Shown here piece after piece: positions 56,136 to 64,000 of a stretch of DNA of 64,000 bases; position 1 is the first letter of the stretch, and the number at the start of each line of letters is the position of its first letter. Source of the DNA: Streptomyces griseocarneus (GTDB lineage Bacteria > Actinomycetota > Actinomycetes > Streptomycetales > Streptomycetaceae); the NCBI RefSeq assembly GCF_014655595.1, contig NZ_BNBL01000001.1:1-64000 (forward strand), read 5' to 3'. The translations under genes and the position numbers were made by a program. The notes below the pieces were generated by a model. That model saw only the letters and a list, made by a program, of their open reading frames with translations. It was not told the origin of the DNA and did no database searches.

Positions 56136-58112
56136 ATGACTGCCACCTCGCCTACTCTCACCGAACTGCTGCACGCGGCCGTCTCCGCCGTCGGGGGCAC
56201 CGAGCGGCCCGGCCAGGTCGCGATGGCCGAAGCCGTCTCCGCGGCCATCGACGGCAATTCCCATCTGCTCGTGCAGGCGGGCACCGGCACCGGTAAGTCG
56301 CTCGGCTACCTGGTCCCGGCCCTCGCGCACGGTGAGCGCGTGGTCGTCGCCACCGCGACGCTCGCGCTGCAGCGGCAGCTCGTCGAGCGCGATCTGCCAC
56401 GGACGGTCGACGCGCTGCACCCGCTGCTGCGCCGCCGCCCGGAGTTCGCCATGCTCAAGGGCCGGTCGAACTACCTCTGCCTTCACCGGCTGCACGAGGG
56501 CGTGCCGCAGGAAGAGGAGGAGGGGCTGTTCGACCCCTTCGAGGCGGCGGCCCCGTCCAGCAAGCTCGGCAAGGACCTGCTGCGGCTGCGCGACTGGGCG
56601 GACGAGACCGAGACCGGCGACCGGGACGATCTCACGCCCGGCGTCTCCGACCGCGCCTGGTCGCAGGTGTCCGTGACCTCCCGGGAGTGCCTGGGCGCCT
56701 CCAAGTGCGCGTACGGCGCCGAGTGCTTCGCCGAGGCGGCCCGCGAGCGGGCCAAGCTGGCGGAGGTCGTGGTCACCAACCACGCCCTGCTCGCGATCGA
56801 CGCGATCGAGGGCGCGCCGGTGCTCCCCGGCCATGAGGTGCTGATCGTCGACGAGGCCCATGAGCTGGTCTCCCGCGTCACCGGCGTCGCCACCGGCGAG
56901 CTCACCCCCGGCCAGGTCAACCGCGCGGTGCGGCGGGCCGCCAAGCTGGTGGACGAGAAGGCGGCCGACGCGCTGCAGACCGCGGCCGAGAGCTTCGAGC
57001 GGCTGATGGAGCTCGCCCTTCCGGGCCGGCTCGAGGAGATCCCCGAGGACCTGGGCTACTGCCTGATGTCCCTGCGCGACGCCGCCCGCACGGTGATCAC
57101 GGCGCTGGGCAACACCCGCGACAAGTCGGTCCAGGACGAGGACGCGGTCCGCAAGCAGGCCCTCGCGTCCGTGGAGAACATCCACGCGGTGGCCGAGCGG
57201 ATCGTGGAGGGCTCCGAGTACGACGTCGTCTGGTACGAGCGGCACGACCGCTTCGGCGCCTCCCTGCGCGTCGCGCCGCTGTCGGTCTCCGGGCTGCTGC
57301 GGGAGAAGCTCTTCAACGAGCGGTCCGTGGTGCTCACCTCCGCCACGCTCAAGCTGGGCGGGGACTTCAACGGCGTCGGCGCCTCCCTGGGGCTGGCCCC
57401 CGAGGGCGTCGAGGGCGAGGACCTCCCGGAGTGGAAGGGCGTCGACGTCGGCTCGCCCTTCGACTATCCCAAGCAGGGCATCCTCTATGTCGCCAAGCAC
57501 CTCGCGCAGCCCGGCCGCGAGGGCACCCGCGGGGACATGCTCGACGAGCTGGCGGAGCTGGTGGAGGCCGCCGGCGGACGGACGCTGGGGCTGTTCTCGT
57601 CGATGCGGGCCGCGCAGGCGGCCGCCGAGGAGCTGCGCGGACGGCTCGACGTGCCGATCCTGCTGCAGGGCGAGGAGACGCTCGGCGAGCTCATCCGGAA
57701 CTTCGCGGCCGACCCGCGCACGTGCCTGTTCGGCACCCTCTCGCTCTGGCAGGGGGTCGACGTCCCGGGGCCGAGCTGTCAGCTGGTCGTCATGGACCGG
57801 GTGCCGTTCCCGCGCCCGGACGACCCGCTGATGAGCGCCCGCCAGCGGGCCGTGGAGGAGAACGGCGGCAACGGCTTCATGGCCGTCGCCGCGACGCACG
57901 CGGCGCTGCTGATGGCTCAGGGCGCGGGCCGGCTCGTACGGGCCTCGGGGGACCGGGGCGTCGTCGCGGTGCTGGACCCCCGCCTGGCCACCGCCCGCTA
58001 CGGCAGCTTCCTGCGGGCCTCGCTGCCCGACTTCTGGTACACCACCGACCGTAACCAGGCGCGGCGCTCGCTGGCCGCCATCGACGCGGCGGCCAGGGCC
58101 GAGGGCCGCTAG
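56136..58112 (+). CDS. DinG-like ATP-dependent DNA helicase
   Basis: The 658-residue XPD/DinG-family superfamily 2 helicase has Walker A AGTGTGKS (48-55) and the DEAH box in IVDEAHEL. Four cysteines expected for the Fe-S cluster are Cys115, Cys185, Cys191 and Cys197. Late motifs include FGTLSLWQGVDVPG and QGAGRLVRASGDRG. DinG helicases resolve R-loops and displaced strands. ATG lies nine bases after TAGGCT and has no ribosome site, so it is probably leaderless. No SOS box is visible upstream even though lexA is adjacent and convergent. Confidence 0.92.
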   Translation: MTATSPTLTELLHAAVSAVGGTERPGQVAMAEAVSAAIDGNSHLLVQAGTGTGKSLGYLVPALAHGERVVVATATLALQRQLVERDLPRTVDALHPLLRRRPEFAMLKGRSNYLCLHRLHEGVPQEEEEGLFDPFEAAAPSSKLGKDLLRLRDWADETETGDRDDLTPGVSDRAWSQVSVTSRECLGASKCAYGAECFAEAARERAKLAEVVVTNHALLAIDAIEGAPVLPGHEVLIVDEAHELVSRVTGVATGELTPGQVNRAVRRAAKLVDEKAADALQTAAESFERLMELALPGRLEEIPEDLGYCLMSLRDAARTVITALGNTRDKSVQDEDAVRKQALASVENIHAVAERIVEGSEYDVVWYERHDRFGASLRVAPLSVSGLLREKLFNERSVVLTSATLKLGGDFNGVGASLGLAPEGVEGEDLPEWKGVDVGSPFDYPKQGILYVAKHLAQPGREGTRGDMLDELAELVEAAGGRTLGLFSSMRAAQAAAEELRGRLDVPILLQGEETLGELIRNFAADPRTCLFGTLSLWQGVDVPGPSCQLVVMDRVPFPRPDDPLMSARQRAVEENGGNGFMAVAATHAALLMAQGAGRLVRASGDRGVVAVLDPRLATARYGSFLRASLPDFWYTTDRNQARRSLAAIDAAARAEGR

Positions 58113-58151
58113 AACCCGGCCTCGCCAGGGCCTCACCTGGCGCAGAGAAAA

Positions 58152-58181
58152 GCCCCGGAACCGGCGCAGTGGTTCCGGGGC
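58152..58181. terminator. Terminator between dinG-like gene and lexA
   Basis: GCCCCGGAACC and GGTTCCGGGGC pair around the loop GGCGCAGT between the convergent stop codons, and AAAA flanks the left arm. Confidence 0.8.
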
Positions 58182-58200
58182 CGGTCTTCCGGCGGTGGTC

Positions 58201-58986
58201 TCACACGCGCCGCAGCACCGCCACGACCTTGCCCAGGATCGTGGCGTCGTCGCCGGGGATCGGCTGGTAGGCCGCGTTGTGCGGGAGCAGCCAGACGTGG
58301 CCGTCCTCGCGCTTGAAGCGCTTGACCGTGGCCTCGCCGTCGAGCATGGCGGCCACGATGTCGCCGTTCTCCGCGACCGGCTGGCGGCGCACCGTCACCC
58401 AGTCGCCGTCACAGATCGCGGCCTCGATCATGGAGTCGCCGACCACCTTGAGGACGAAGAGCTCTCCGTCACCCACCAGCTGGCGGGGGAGGGGGAAGAC
58501 GTCCTCGACGGACTCCTCGGCCAGGATCGGGCCACCGGCGGCGATGCGGCCGACCAGGGGAACGTACGAGGCGGCGGGCTTGCCCGAGGTGTCGGTGGGC
58601 TGGGTGCTCGGCTGATCGGAGCCGCGTACCTCGTAGGCCCGGGGACGGTGCGGATCCCTGCGGAGGAAGCCTTTCCGTTCGAGGGCCATGAGCTGGTGGG
58701 CGACGGACGAGGTGCTGGAGAGCCCCACCGCCTGGCCGATCTCGCGCATGGAAGGTGGGTATCCACGGCGCTGGACGGAGTCCCGGATGACCTCGATCAC
58801 GCGGCGCTGCCGGTCGGTGAGCCCGGAGCTGTCGGCGCGGATGCCCGGCGGCCGCCCGGGGAGCGATCGGGCCGGCTTCTGCCCCTCGGCGTTCATGGCT
58901 GCGTCATTCATCGGGTGTGCCTGGTCGAGTCGGTTCTGGGAGCGGTCCTGGGCGGTGATGGTGGCGCTGTCTGCGGTGGTGGTCAC
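58201..58986 (-). CDS. lexA: SOS repressor LexA
   Basis: The 261-residue repressor controls the SOS regulon. An N-terminal winged helix (about residues 55-120, with [20 protein letters not shown] and [19 protein letters not shown]) binds DNA. The self-cleavage site is Ala150-Gly151 in RIAAGGPI, with catalytic Ser185 (GDSMIEA) and Lys222 (ATVKRF). GTG 58986 has AGAGGGG six bases upstream. In-frame ATGs at codons 26 and 31 would give forms of about 231-236 residues without the Thr/Ala-rich start. An SOS box at 59049-59064 indicates autoregulation. Confidence 0.97.
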   Translation of the reverse strand: MTTTADSATITAQDRSQNRLDQAHPMNDAAMNAEGQKPARSLPGRPPGIRADSSGLTDRQRRVIEVIRDSVQRRGYPPSMREIGQAVGLSSTSSVAHQLMALERKGFLRRDPHRPRAYEVRGSDQPSTQPTDTSGKPAASYVPLVGRIAAGGPILAEESVEDVFPLPRQLVGDGELFVLKVVGDSMIEAAICDGDWVTVRRQPVAENGDIVAAMLDGEATVKRFKREDGHVWLLPHNAAYQPIPGDDATILGKVVAVLRRV

Positions 58987-59013
58987 GTCGGCCCCTCTCG
59001 AGATGTTCTCCCT

Positions 59014-59048
59014 AGCTGGACAACGGTAGTTGCTTTCGAAAGGTTGCG
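59014..59048 (-). promoter_or_regulatory. Candidate lexA promoter
   Basis: On the minus strand TTGGCG, directly abutting the LexA box, and TACCGT about 18 bases further along form a plausible -35/-10 pair. The transcript would start about 20-30 bases before the lexA ribosome site. LexA bound at 59049-59064 would cover the -35. Confidence 0.45.
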
Positions 59049-59064
59049 CCAAACACACGTTCGA
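59049..59064. promoter_or_regulatory. LexA (SOS) box upstream of lexA
   Basis: Read on the minus strand, TCGAACGTGTGTTTGG matches the actinobacterial consensus TCGAACNNNNGTTCGA at most positions, with one complete half-site TCGAAC. Its place 63 bases before the lexA start fits autorepression. Confidence 0.8.
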
Positions 59065-59385
59065 GTGAAATATCGAGGATCGGCTGACGTGATCAAGGGA
59101 GAGGGTGTACGAGCGGAGATCAATTCGCCCCATTACGGTAACCTCCGGCACGAAGCCCAGGGGACCGGACCCCGTGTCCGACGGGCCGCTGCCGGAGCGC
59201 GCCCGGGCCGGGCGGTAGCCGGACATTAGCCGATTCGGGACCTGCCGGACGGCACCGCGCGGCGTCGCCGCGCCCTGGGTCCAGTGTGTCACCCACGCGT
59301 CGTCGGCCCGCCCCCGGGCCCGGCGCGCAGGCACGCCTCCCGCCCCGCCGACACGACACGCGCTGGGCGCCGGTTGGGTGCCTGG
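59065..59385. other. Non-coding stretch between lexA and nrdR control regions
   Basis: This 320-base part of the divergent region is G/C-rich and holds no open frame with a credible start, no long palindrome and no repeat that I can support. It separates the lexA SOS box from the NrdR boxes and may hold the 5' ends of longer transcripts. Confidence 0.4.
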
Positions 59386-59431
59386 CACCAGATCTAGTGC
59401 TTTGATGGCGACGGCTACCCACAAGTTGTGG
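59386..59431 (+). promoter_or_regulatory. Tandem NrdR boxes upstream of nrdRJ
   Basis: Two palindromes lie about 32.5 bases apart centre to centre, close to three helical turns: CACCAGATCTAGTG (59386-59399) and CCACAAGTTGTGG (59419-59431). NrdR binds paired boxes at 31-32-base spacing in ribonucleotide reductase promoters, including nrdRJ of S. coelicolor. A -10-like TATGCT follows at 59473-59478. Confidence 0.75.
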
Positions 59432-59634
59432 TCGGTGCCCCCTCCTGGTCATCCCCAGTGGTGGCCATCGCCTATGCTGGGGGCTGCCCGGCGAGACCCC
59501 TGACGGGGACCGCCGGTGCCGGAGGCGTACGCACCTGTCGGTATTTGTCGATGTTCATCGGCGTTCGGCGGCGTTCGTCAGCGGTTTTGGACGTTGTTTC
59601 GAGGTTCCTCGAGGGTGAAGGAGGGTGGAGAGCG

Positions 59635-60174
59635 ATGCACTGCCCCTTCTGCAGGCACCCCGACAGTCGAGTCGTCGACAGCCGGACCACCGATGACGGC
59701 TGTTCGATCCGCAGACGCCGCCAGTGCCCCGACTGCTCCCGCCGGTTCACCACCGTGGAGACCGCGTCACTCATGGTCATCAAGCGGAGCGGGGTCACCG
59801 AGCCCTTCAGCCGCACCAAGGTGATCTCCGGAGTGCGCAAGGCGTGCCAGGGGCGACCGGTCACCGAGGACGCCCTGGCCCAGCTCGGCCAGCGGGTCGA
59901 GGAGGCGGTGCGCGCCACGGGCAGCGCCGAGCTCTCCACGCACGACGTCGGGCTCGCCATACTCGGCCCGCTCAAGGACCTCGACCTCGTCGCGTACCTG
60001 CGCTTCGCGTCCGTCTACCAGGCGTTCGACTCGCTCGAGGACTTCGAGGCCGCGGTCGCCGAGCTCCGCGCCGGCCTGTGCGAGGACGGCGGCGCCGGCG
60101 ACGGCTGCGTGCCGGTCGCGGCCTGCCGCGCCGGGGGCGGCGAAGTCCCCGCGCCCGCTCCGGCCGCCGACTAG
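59635..60174 (+). CDS. nrdR: Ribonucleotide reductase repressor NrdR
   Basis: The 179-residue ATP/dATP-sensing repressor has a zinc ribbon with Cys3, Cys6, Cys31 and Cys34 (MHCPFC and CPDCSRRF). An ATP-cone (about residues 49-139) begins [21 protein letters not shown]. The C-terminal tail is longer than in enterobacteria and Ala/Gly/Cys-rich. ATG 59635 has GGAGGGTGGAG upstream. It precedes nrdJ by 113 bases and would repress its own operon through the boxes at 59386-59431. Confidence 0.96.
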   Translation: MHCPFCRHPDSRVVDSRTTDDGCSIRRRRQCPDCSRRFTTVETASLMVIKRSGVTEPFSRTKVISGVRKACQGRPVTEDALAQLGQRVEEAVRATGSAELSTHDVGLAILGPLKDLDLVAYLRFASVYQAFDSLEDFEAAVAELRAGLCEDGGAGDGCVPVAACRAGGGEVPAPAPAAD

Positions 60175-60287
60175 CGGCGACCAATCCAGACCTGCCCGGC
60201 GCGCTGAGCGCAGCCGGGTGACAGAACACATCGCGCCCCGGAAGAATTAGGCGCATTAGGGCGTTTTTGCCCGAAGAGGGAGGCGGC

Positions 60288-63164
60288 ATGACCGAGACGA
60301 CGAGCGGCTCCGCGCGAGGTTCCCGCTCCAAGGGAAACAAGGGCGGCAAGGGGCTGCGGATCGAGCGCGTCCACACCACCCCCGGCGTGCATCCGTACGA
60401 CGAGGTGGTCTGGGAGCGCCGGGACGTCGTCATGACCAACTGGCGCGACGGCTCGATCAACTTCGAGCAGCGTGGCGTCGAGTTCCCCGACTTCTGGTCG
60501 GTGAACGCGGTCAACATCGTCACCAGCAAGTACTTCCGCGGTGCCACCGGCTCCCCCCAGCGCGAGTCCAGCCTCCGCCAGCTGATCGACCGCGTCGTGC
60601 TCACCTACCGCAAGGCCGGTGAGGAGCACGGGTACTTCGCCTCCCCGGCGGACGCCGAGATCTTCGAGCACGAGCTGACCTACGCCCTGCTGCACCAGGT
60701 CTTCAGCTTCAACTCGCCGGTCTGGTTCAACGTCGGCACCAAGCAGCCGCAGCAGGTCTCCGCCTGCTTCATCCTCTCCGTCGACGACTCCATGGAGTCC
60801 ATCCTCGACTGGTACAAGGAAGAGGGGATGATCTTCAAGGGCGGCTCCGGCGCCGGCCTGAACCTCTCCCGCATCCGCTCCTCCAAGGAGCTCCTGTCCT
60901 CCGGCGGCAACGCCTCCGGTCCCGTCTCCTTCATGCGCGGCGCCGACGCCTCCGCCGGAACGATCAAGTCGGGCGGCGCCACCCGCCGCGCGGCCAAGAT
61001 GGTCGTCCTCGACGTCGACCACCCCGACGTCGAGGCCTTCATCGAGACCAAGGTGAAGGAGGAGGAGAAGGTCCGCGCCCTGCGCGACGCCGGCTTCGAC
61101 ATGGACCTGGGCGGCGAGGACATCACCTCCGTCCAGTACCAGAACGCCAACAACTCCGTCCGCGTCAACGACGAGTTCATGAAGGCCGTCGAGACCGGCT
61201 CGAAGTTCGGCCTGCGCGCGCGGATGACCGGTGAGGTCATCGAGGAGATCGACGCCAAGGGCCTCTTCCGCAAGATGGCGGAGGCGGCCTGGGCCTGCGC
61301 CGACCCGGGCATCCAGTACGACGACACGATCAACCACTGGCACACCTCGCCGGAGACGGGCCGGATCACCGCGTCCAACCCGTGCAGCGAGTACATGCAC
61401 CTGGACAACTCCTCGTGCAACCTCGCCTCCCTCAACCTCATGAAGTTCCTCCGCGACGACGACCAGGGCAACCAGTCGTTCGACGCCGAGCGCTTCGCCA
61501 AGGTCGTCGAGCTGGTCATCACGGCGATGGACATCTCCATCTGCTTCGCCGACTTCCCGACCGAGAAGATCGGCGAGACCACCCGCGCCTTCCGCCAGCT
61601 GGGCATCGGCTACGCCAACCTCGGCGCCCTGCTCATGGCCACCGGCCACGCCTACGACAGCGACGGCGGCCGCGCCCTGGCCGGCGCCATCACCTCGCTG
61701 ATGACCGGCACGTCCTACCGGCGCTCCGCCGAGCTGGCCGCGGTCGTCGGCCCGTACGACGGCTACGCCCGCAACGCCGACGCCCACCAGCGCGTCATGA
61801 AGCAGCACGCCGACGCCAACACCTCCGCCCGGCGCATGGACGACCTGGACACCCCCGTCTGGGCCGCCGCGACCGAGGCCTGGCAGGACGTGATCCGCCT
61901 CGGCGAGAAGAACGGCTTCCGCAACGCCCAGGCCTCCGTGCTGGCCCCCACCGGCACCATCGGCCTGATGATGGACTGCGACACCACGGGCGTCGAGCCG
62001 GACCTGGCGCTGGTGAAGTTCAAGAAGCTCGTCGGCGGCGGCTCCATGCAGATCGTGAACAACACGGTCCCCAAGGCGCTCAAGCGGCTCGGCTACCAGC
62101 CGGAGCAGGTCGAGGCGATCGTCGCCCACATCGCCGAGCACGGCAATGTGATCGACGCCCCGGGCCTGAAGGCCGAGCACTACGAGGTCTTCGACTGCGC
62201 CATGGGCGAGCGCGCGATCTCCGCCATGGGCCACGTGCGCATGATGGCCGCCGCGCAGCCGTTCCTCTCGGGCGCGATCTCCAAGACCGTGAACCTGCCC
62301 GAGTCGGCCACCGTCGAGGAGGTCGAGGAGGTCTACTTCGAGGGCTGGAAGATGGGCCTGAAGGCCCTCGCGATCTACCGCGACAACTGCAAGGTCGGCC
62401 AGCCGCTCTCCGCCAAGAAGAAGGAGAAGGAGGAGGCCAAGGCTCCCGCGGCCGCCCCCGTCGCGGAGAAGGTCGTCGAGTACCGCCCCGTCCGCAAGCG
62501 CCTCCCCAAGGGCCGCCCGGGCATCACCACCTCCTTCACGGTGGGCGGCGCCGAGGGCTACATGACCGCCAACTCCTACCCGGACGACGGTCTCGGCGAG
62601 GTCTTCCTGAAGATGTCCAAGCAGGGCTCGACCCTCGCGGGCATGATGGACGCCTTCTCGATCGCCGTGTCGGTGGGCCTGCAGTACGGCGTGCCGCTCG
62701 AGACCTACGTCTCGAAGTTCACCAACATGCGCTTCGAGCCGGCCGGCATGACGGACGACCCGGACGTGCGGATGGCGCAGTCGATCGTCGACTACATCTT
62801 CCGCCGCCTGGCGCTCGACTTCCTGCCCTTCGAGACCCGCTCCGCCCTGGGCATCCACTCCGCCGAGGAGCGCCAGCGCCACCTGGACACCGGTTCGTAC
62901 GAGCCGACCGACGACGAGGTCGACGTCGAGGGTCTCGCCCAGTCGGCCCCGCGCCACGTAGAGCCCGCGAAGCCGGAGGCCCCGGTCCAGCCGGCGGCCG
63001 CCGCACCGGCCCCGAAGCAGGTGCACAACTCCACCGAGCTCGTGGAGATGCAGCTGGGCCTGAACGCCGACGCGCCGCTGTGCTTCTCCTGCGGCACCAA
63101 GATGCGCCGCGCGGGCAGCTGCTACCTGTGCGAGGGCTGCGGCTCCACCAGCGGCTGCAGCTGA
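60288..63164 (+). CDS. nrdJ: Vitamin B12-dependent (class II) ribonucleoside-diphosphate reductase
   Basis: The 958-residue adenosylcobalamin-dependent reductase makes deoxyribonucleotides without O2. Active-site blocks include SACFILSVDDSMES, the NPCSEYMHLDNSSCN segment with the conserved Asn, Cys and Glu, and the fingerprint VLAPTGTIGLMMDCDTTGVEP. After an Ala/Pro linker, the C-terminus carries a cysteine cluster (CFSCGTKMRRAGSCYLCEGCG) that is zinc-binding and includes likely redox cysteines. ATG has AGAGGGAGG upstream. It forms an operon with nrdR; streptomycetes also keep a class Ia enzyme elsewhere. Confidence 0.97.
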   Translation: MTETTSGSARGSRSKGNKGGKGLRIERVHTTPGVHPYDEVVWERRDVVMTNWRDGSINFEQRGVEFPDFWSVNAVNIVTSKYFRGATGSPQRESSLRQLIDRVVLTYRKAGEEHGYFASPADAEIFEHELTYALLHQVFSFNSPVWFNVGTKQPQQVSACFILSVDDSMESILDWYKEEGMIFKGGSGAGLNLSRIRSSKELLSSGGNASGPVSFMRGADASAGTIKSGGATRRAAKMVVLDVDHPDVEAFIETKVKEEEKVRALRDAGFDMDLGGEDITSVQYQNANNSVRVNDEFMKAVETGSKFGLRARMTGEVIEEIDAKGLFRKMAEAAWACADPGIQYDDTINHWHTSPETGRITASNPCSEYMHLDNSSCNLASLNLMKFLRDDDQGNQSFDAERFAKVVELVITAMDISICFADFPTEKIGETTRAFRQLGIGYANLGALLMATGHAYDSDGGRALAGAITSLMTGTSYRRSAELAAVVGPYDGYARNADAHQRVMKQHADANTSARRMDDLDTPVWAAATEAWQDVIRLGEKNGFRNAQASVLAPTGTIGLMMDCDTTGVEPDLALVKFKKLVGGGSMQIVNNTVPKALKRLGYQPEQVEAIVAHIAEHGNVIDAPGLKAEHYEVFDCAMGERAISAMGHVRMMAAAQPFLSGAISKTVNLPESATVEEVEEVYFEGWKMGLKALAIYRDNCKVGQPLSAKKKEKEEAKAPAAAPVAEKVVEYRPVRKRLPKGRPGITTSFTVGGAEGYMTANSYPDDGLGEVFLKMSKQGSTLAGMMDAFSIAVSVGLQYGVPLETYVSKFTNMRFEPAGMTDDPDVRMAQSIVDYIFRRLALDFLPFETRSALGIHSAEERQRHLDTGSYEPTDDEVDVEGLAQSAPRHVEPAKPEAPVQPAAAAPAPKQVHNSTELVEMQLGLNADAPLCFSCGTKMRRAGSCYLCEGCGSTSGCS

Positions 63165-63199
63165 CCGTGAGCCCTCATCGGGCGTGAATTAGCTGCTCA

Positions 63200-63232
63200 G
63201 GTGGGGTGTCGACGTCATGTCGACACCCCACC
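63200..63232. terminator. Bidirectional terminator between nrdJ and merR-type gene
   Basis: A perfect 14-bp stem (GGTGGGGTGTCGAC / GTCGACACCCCACC) encloses the five-base loop GTCAT. It lies 36 bases after nrdJ and covers the last codons and stop of the convergent merR-type gene. Confidence 0.85.
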
Positions 63233-63589
63233 GGGCGTTTCGGCTTGTTCGGCTGCCGCAATGGCCCGTTGCAGGGTCCGGCGAGCCTGCGCCAATTCGT
63301 CCGCGCGCCGGTCGAGGTGGGCGAGTCGGGCATGCAGCTTGTTCAGTACTCCCGGGCACGGACGCAGCGCGCCGTCCGCGAGGGCGCAGGGCAGCACCTG
63401 CCGGATCACACCGGTGGACAGGCCGGCCGCCAGGAGGGCGCGAATCTGCCCGACCGTCTGCTCGGCGGCATCGTCGTAGTCGCGGTATCCGTTGGCCTGA
63501 CGGGTCGAGGCGAGAAGGCCGACGCTTTCGTAGTAGCGGAGGAGGCGCTCACTCGTCCCGGTTCTCTTGGCCAACTGCCCAATCAGCAT
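63215..63589 (-). CDS. MerR-family transcriptional regulator
   Basis: The 124-residue regulator has the MerR winged helix at residues 1-70 (MLIGQLAKRTGTSERLLRYYE, then GLLASTRQANGYRDYDD), followed by a dimerisation helix (HARLAHLDRRADELAQARRTL). Two cysteines, in VLPCAL and RPCPG, could sense metal or redox state. The final codons overlap the terminator hairpin. It diverges from an amidohydrolase-type gene across 101 bases that contain a MerR-like operator. The ligand is unknown. Confidence 0.85.
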   Translation of the reverse strand: MLIGQLAKRTGTSERLLRYYESVGLLASTRQANGYRDYDDAAEQTVGQIRALLAAGLSTGVIRQVLPCALADGALRPCPGVLNKLHARLAHLDRRADELAQARRTLQRAIAAAEQAETPGGVST

Positions 63590-63605
63590 CGTTTCTCCGC
63601 GGAGC

Positions 63606-63626
63606 TTGACCTTGCCATGGTGTCAA
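63606..63626 (+). promoter_or_regulatory. Candidate MerR-type operator
   Basis: TTGAC (63606-63610) and GTCAA (63622-63626) form an inverted repeat around a central CCATGG. TTGACC could be the -35 of the rightward promoter, in the place where MerR regulators bind and re-space a promoter. No consensus -10 was found. Confidence 0.4.
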
Positions 63627-63690
63627 CCTTCAACGATGGGGCCGGCGGCGGCATTCCGTCGCCGTTACCGGTCCTGACCAGGAGAAATCG

Positions 63691-64000
63691 TTGATCATCG
63701 ACGCGCACAGCCATGTCCACGATCCCGTGCACAGCCACATCGCCCTGCTGGACGAGGCAGGAGTCGACCGGGCCGTGCTCTTCGGCACCCGGCCGCATCC
63801 CGAGCGGGCCACCGATCTGGCCTCGCTCCGGCGCGAAATGAGTGTGCTGGGCGAGACGATCAATGGACGGTCCGACGGTCCGGACAGCCACGAGGCCGCG
63901 AGGCGGGAACTCGAGTCGGCGTGCGCGGCATACCCCGGGCGTTTCATCGGCTTCGGCAAGGTTCGCCTGGACCTGCCGGCCCAGCAGATCGCGGCGGACG
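63691..64000 (+). CDS. Amidohydrolase-type TIM-barrel protein (5' part, truncated by window end)
   Basis: The frame starts at TTG with CAGGAG six bases upstream and is open to the end. The first residues read IIDAHSHVHDP, the metal-binding DxHxH opening of amidohydrolase-2-type hydrolases and decarboxylases, followed by LLDEAGVDRAVLFGTRP and AAYPGRFIGFGKVRLDLP, also typical of that family. About 103 residues are visible; a full protein would have about 270-330. It is probably controlled by the divergent MerR-type regulator. The substrate is unknown. Confidence 0.75.
   Translation, partial: MIIDAHSHVHDPVHSHIALLDEAGVDRAVLFGTRPHPERATDLASLRREMSVLGETINGRSDGPDSHEAARRELESACAAYPGRFIGFGKVRLDLPAQQIAAD

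Noticed and set aside
53883..58136. 1417-residue minus-strand open frame opposite the siderophore and dinG-like genes
   Set aside because: Spans several real genes on the other strand, with low-complexity Gly/Val/Arg/Asp composition; an antisense shadow.
58113..58200. Small frames between the dinG-like gene and lexA
   Set aside because: The region is explained by the terminator hairpin; no start codon with a ribosome site is present.
59428..59634. Upstream extension of nrdR by 69 codons
   Set aside because: NrdR proteins begin at the M.CPFC zinc-ribbon motif, and the ATG at 59635 has a strong GGAGGG site; the extension overlaps the promoter and -10 region.
60171..63026. 951-residue minus-strand open frame opposite nrdJ
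   Set aside because: Leu/Val/Gly/Asp-rich shadow of a highly biased gene, with no ribosome site or domain.

Overview
The window looks like chromosomal core DNA of a Streptomyces-type actinomycete. The evidence is very high G+C with G/C-ending codons throughout, GTG and TTG starts, many apparently leaderless genes, FAD/PLP/radical-SAM housekeeping enzymes in actinobacterial versions, and a gene order that, from memory, matches the S. coelicolor segment running from osaCAB/ftsK through recA to lexA/nrdRJ. I could not run an alignment, so the synteny statement is recalled knowledge rather than a computed result.

Layout: 1-1040 holds the 3' end of a 5S rRNA and its terminator, a shortened DegT-like protein and tRNA-Thr(GGT). 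1050-10365 is the osmotic-stress regulatory locus: osaC (anti-sigma-type ATPase + PAS + GAF + PP2C phosphatase) diverges from osaA (giant hybrid histidine kinase with a tandem array of 92-residue HAMP-like repeats) and osaB (response regulator). 10482-18762 carries ftsK, a RodZ-like HTH membrane protein, the translationally coupled rimO-pgsA-cinA set, clgR, dpsB and two small genes. 18825-25404 is a minus-strand block with a nei-type glycosylase, an Lhr-type helicase and a terpenoid-cyclase-fold protein. 25486-28875 carries a DUF3046 gene, an AI-2E-type transporter and recA-recX behind an SOS-type promoter.

28857-31803 is a minus-strand sulfur block: rhodanese and cysteine dioxygenase genes behind a 28-residue leader peptide ending in three cysteines, then an FAD monooxygenase. 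32066-35482 is a glutamate-type ABC importer (gluABCD). 35741-38893 holds a two-component system converging on a TAXI-type binding protein. 38972-46885 has miaB, an extradiol-dioxygenase-like gene, two small genes (one antitoxin-like), miaA, a membrane protein, dapF and an RSH-type (p)ppGpp enzyme. 47045-51451 has an M1 metallopeptidase, hflX and a secreted trypsin-like lipoprotein.

51712-56003 is a compact three-gene NRPS-independent-siderophore-like set: a diaminobutyrate-type aminotransferase, an IucA/IucC synthetase and a GNAT acyltransferase. 56136-63164 is a DNA metabolism block: a DinG-like helicase, lexA with an upstream SOS box, and nrdR-nrdJ behind a tandem NrdR-box pair. The window ends with a merR-type regulator diverging from a truncated amidohydrolase gene.

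Together the genes cover DNA repair and the SOS response, stress signalling, tRNA/ribosome modification, protein quality control (ClgR, proteases), cysteine catabolism and amino-acid uptake. I saw no phage, IS element or CRISPR array. The most distinctive items are the cysteine leader peptide, the OsaA repeat array, the degenerate DegT protein and the minimal siderophore-like cluster; none is clearly a wholly new system.
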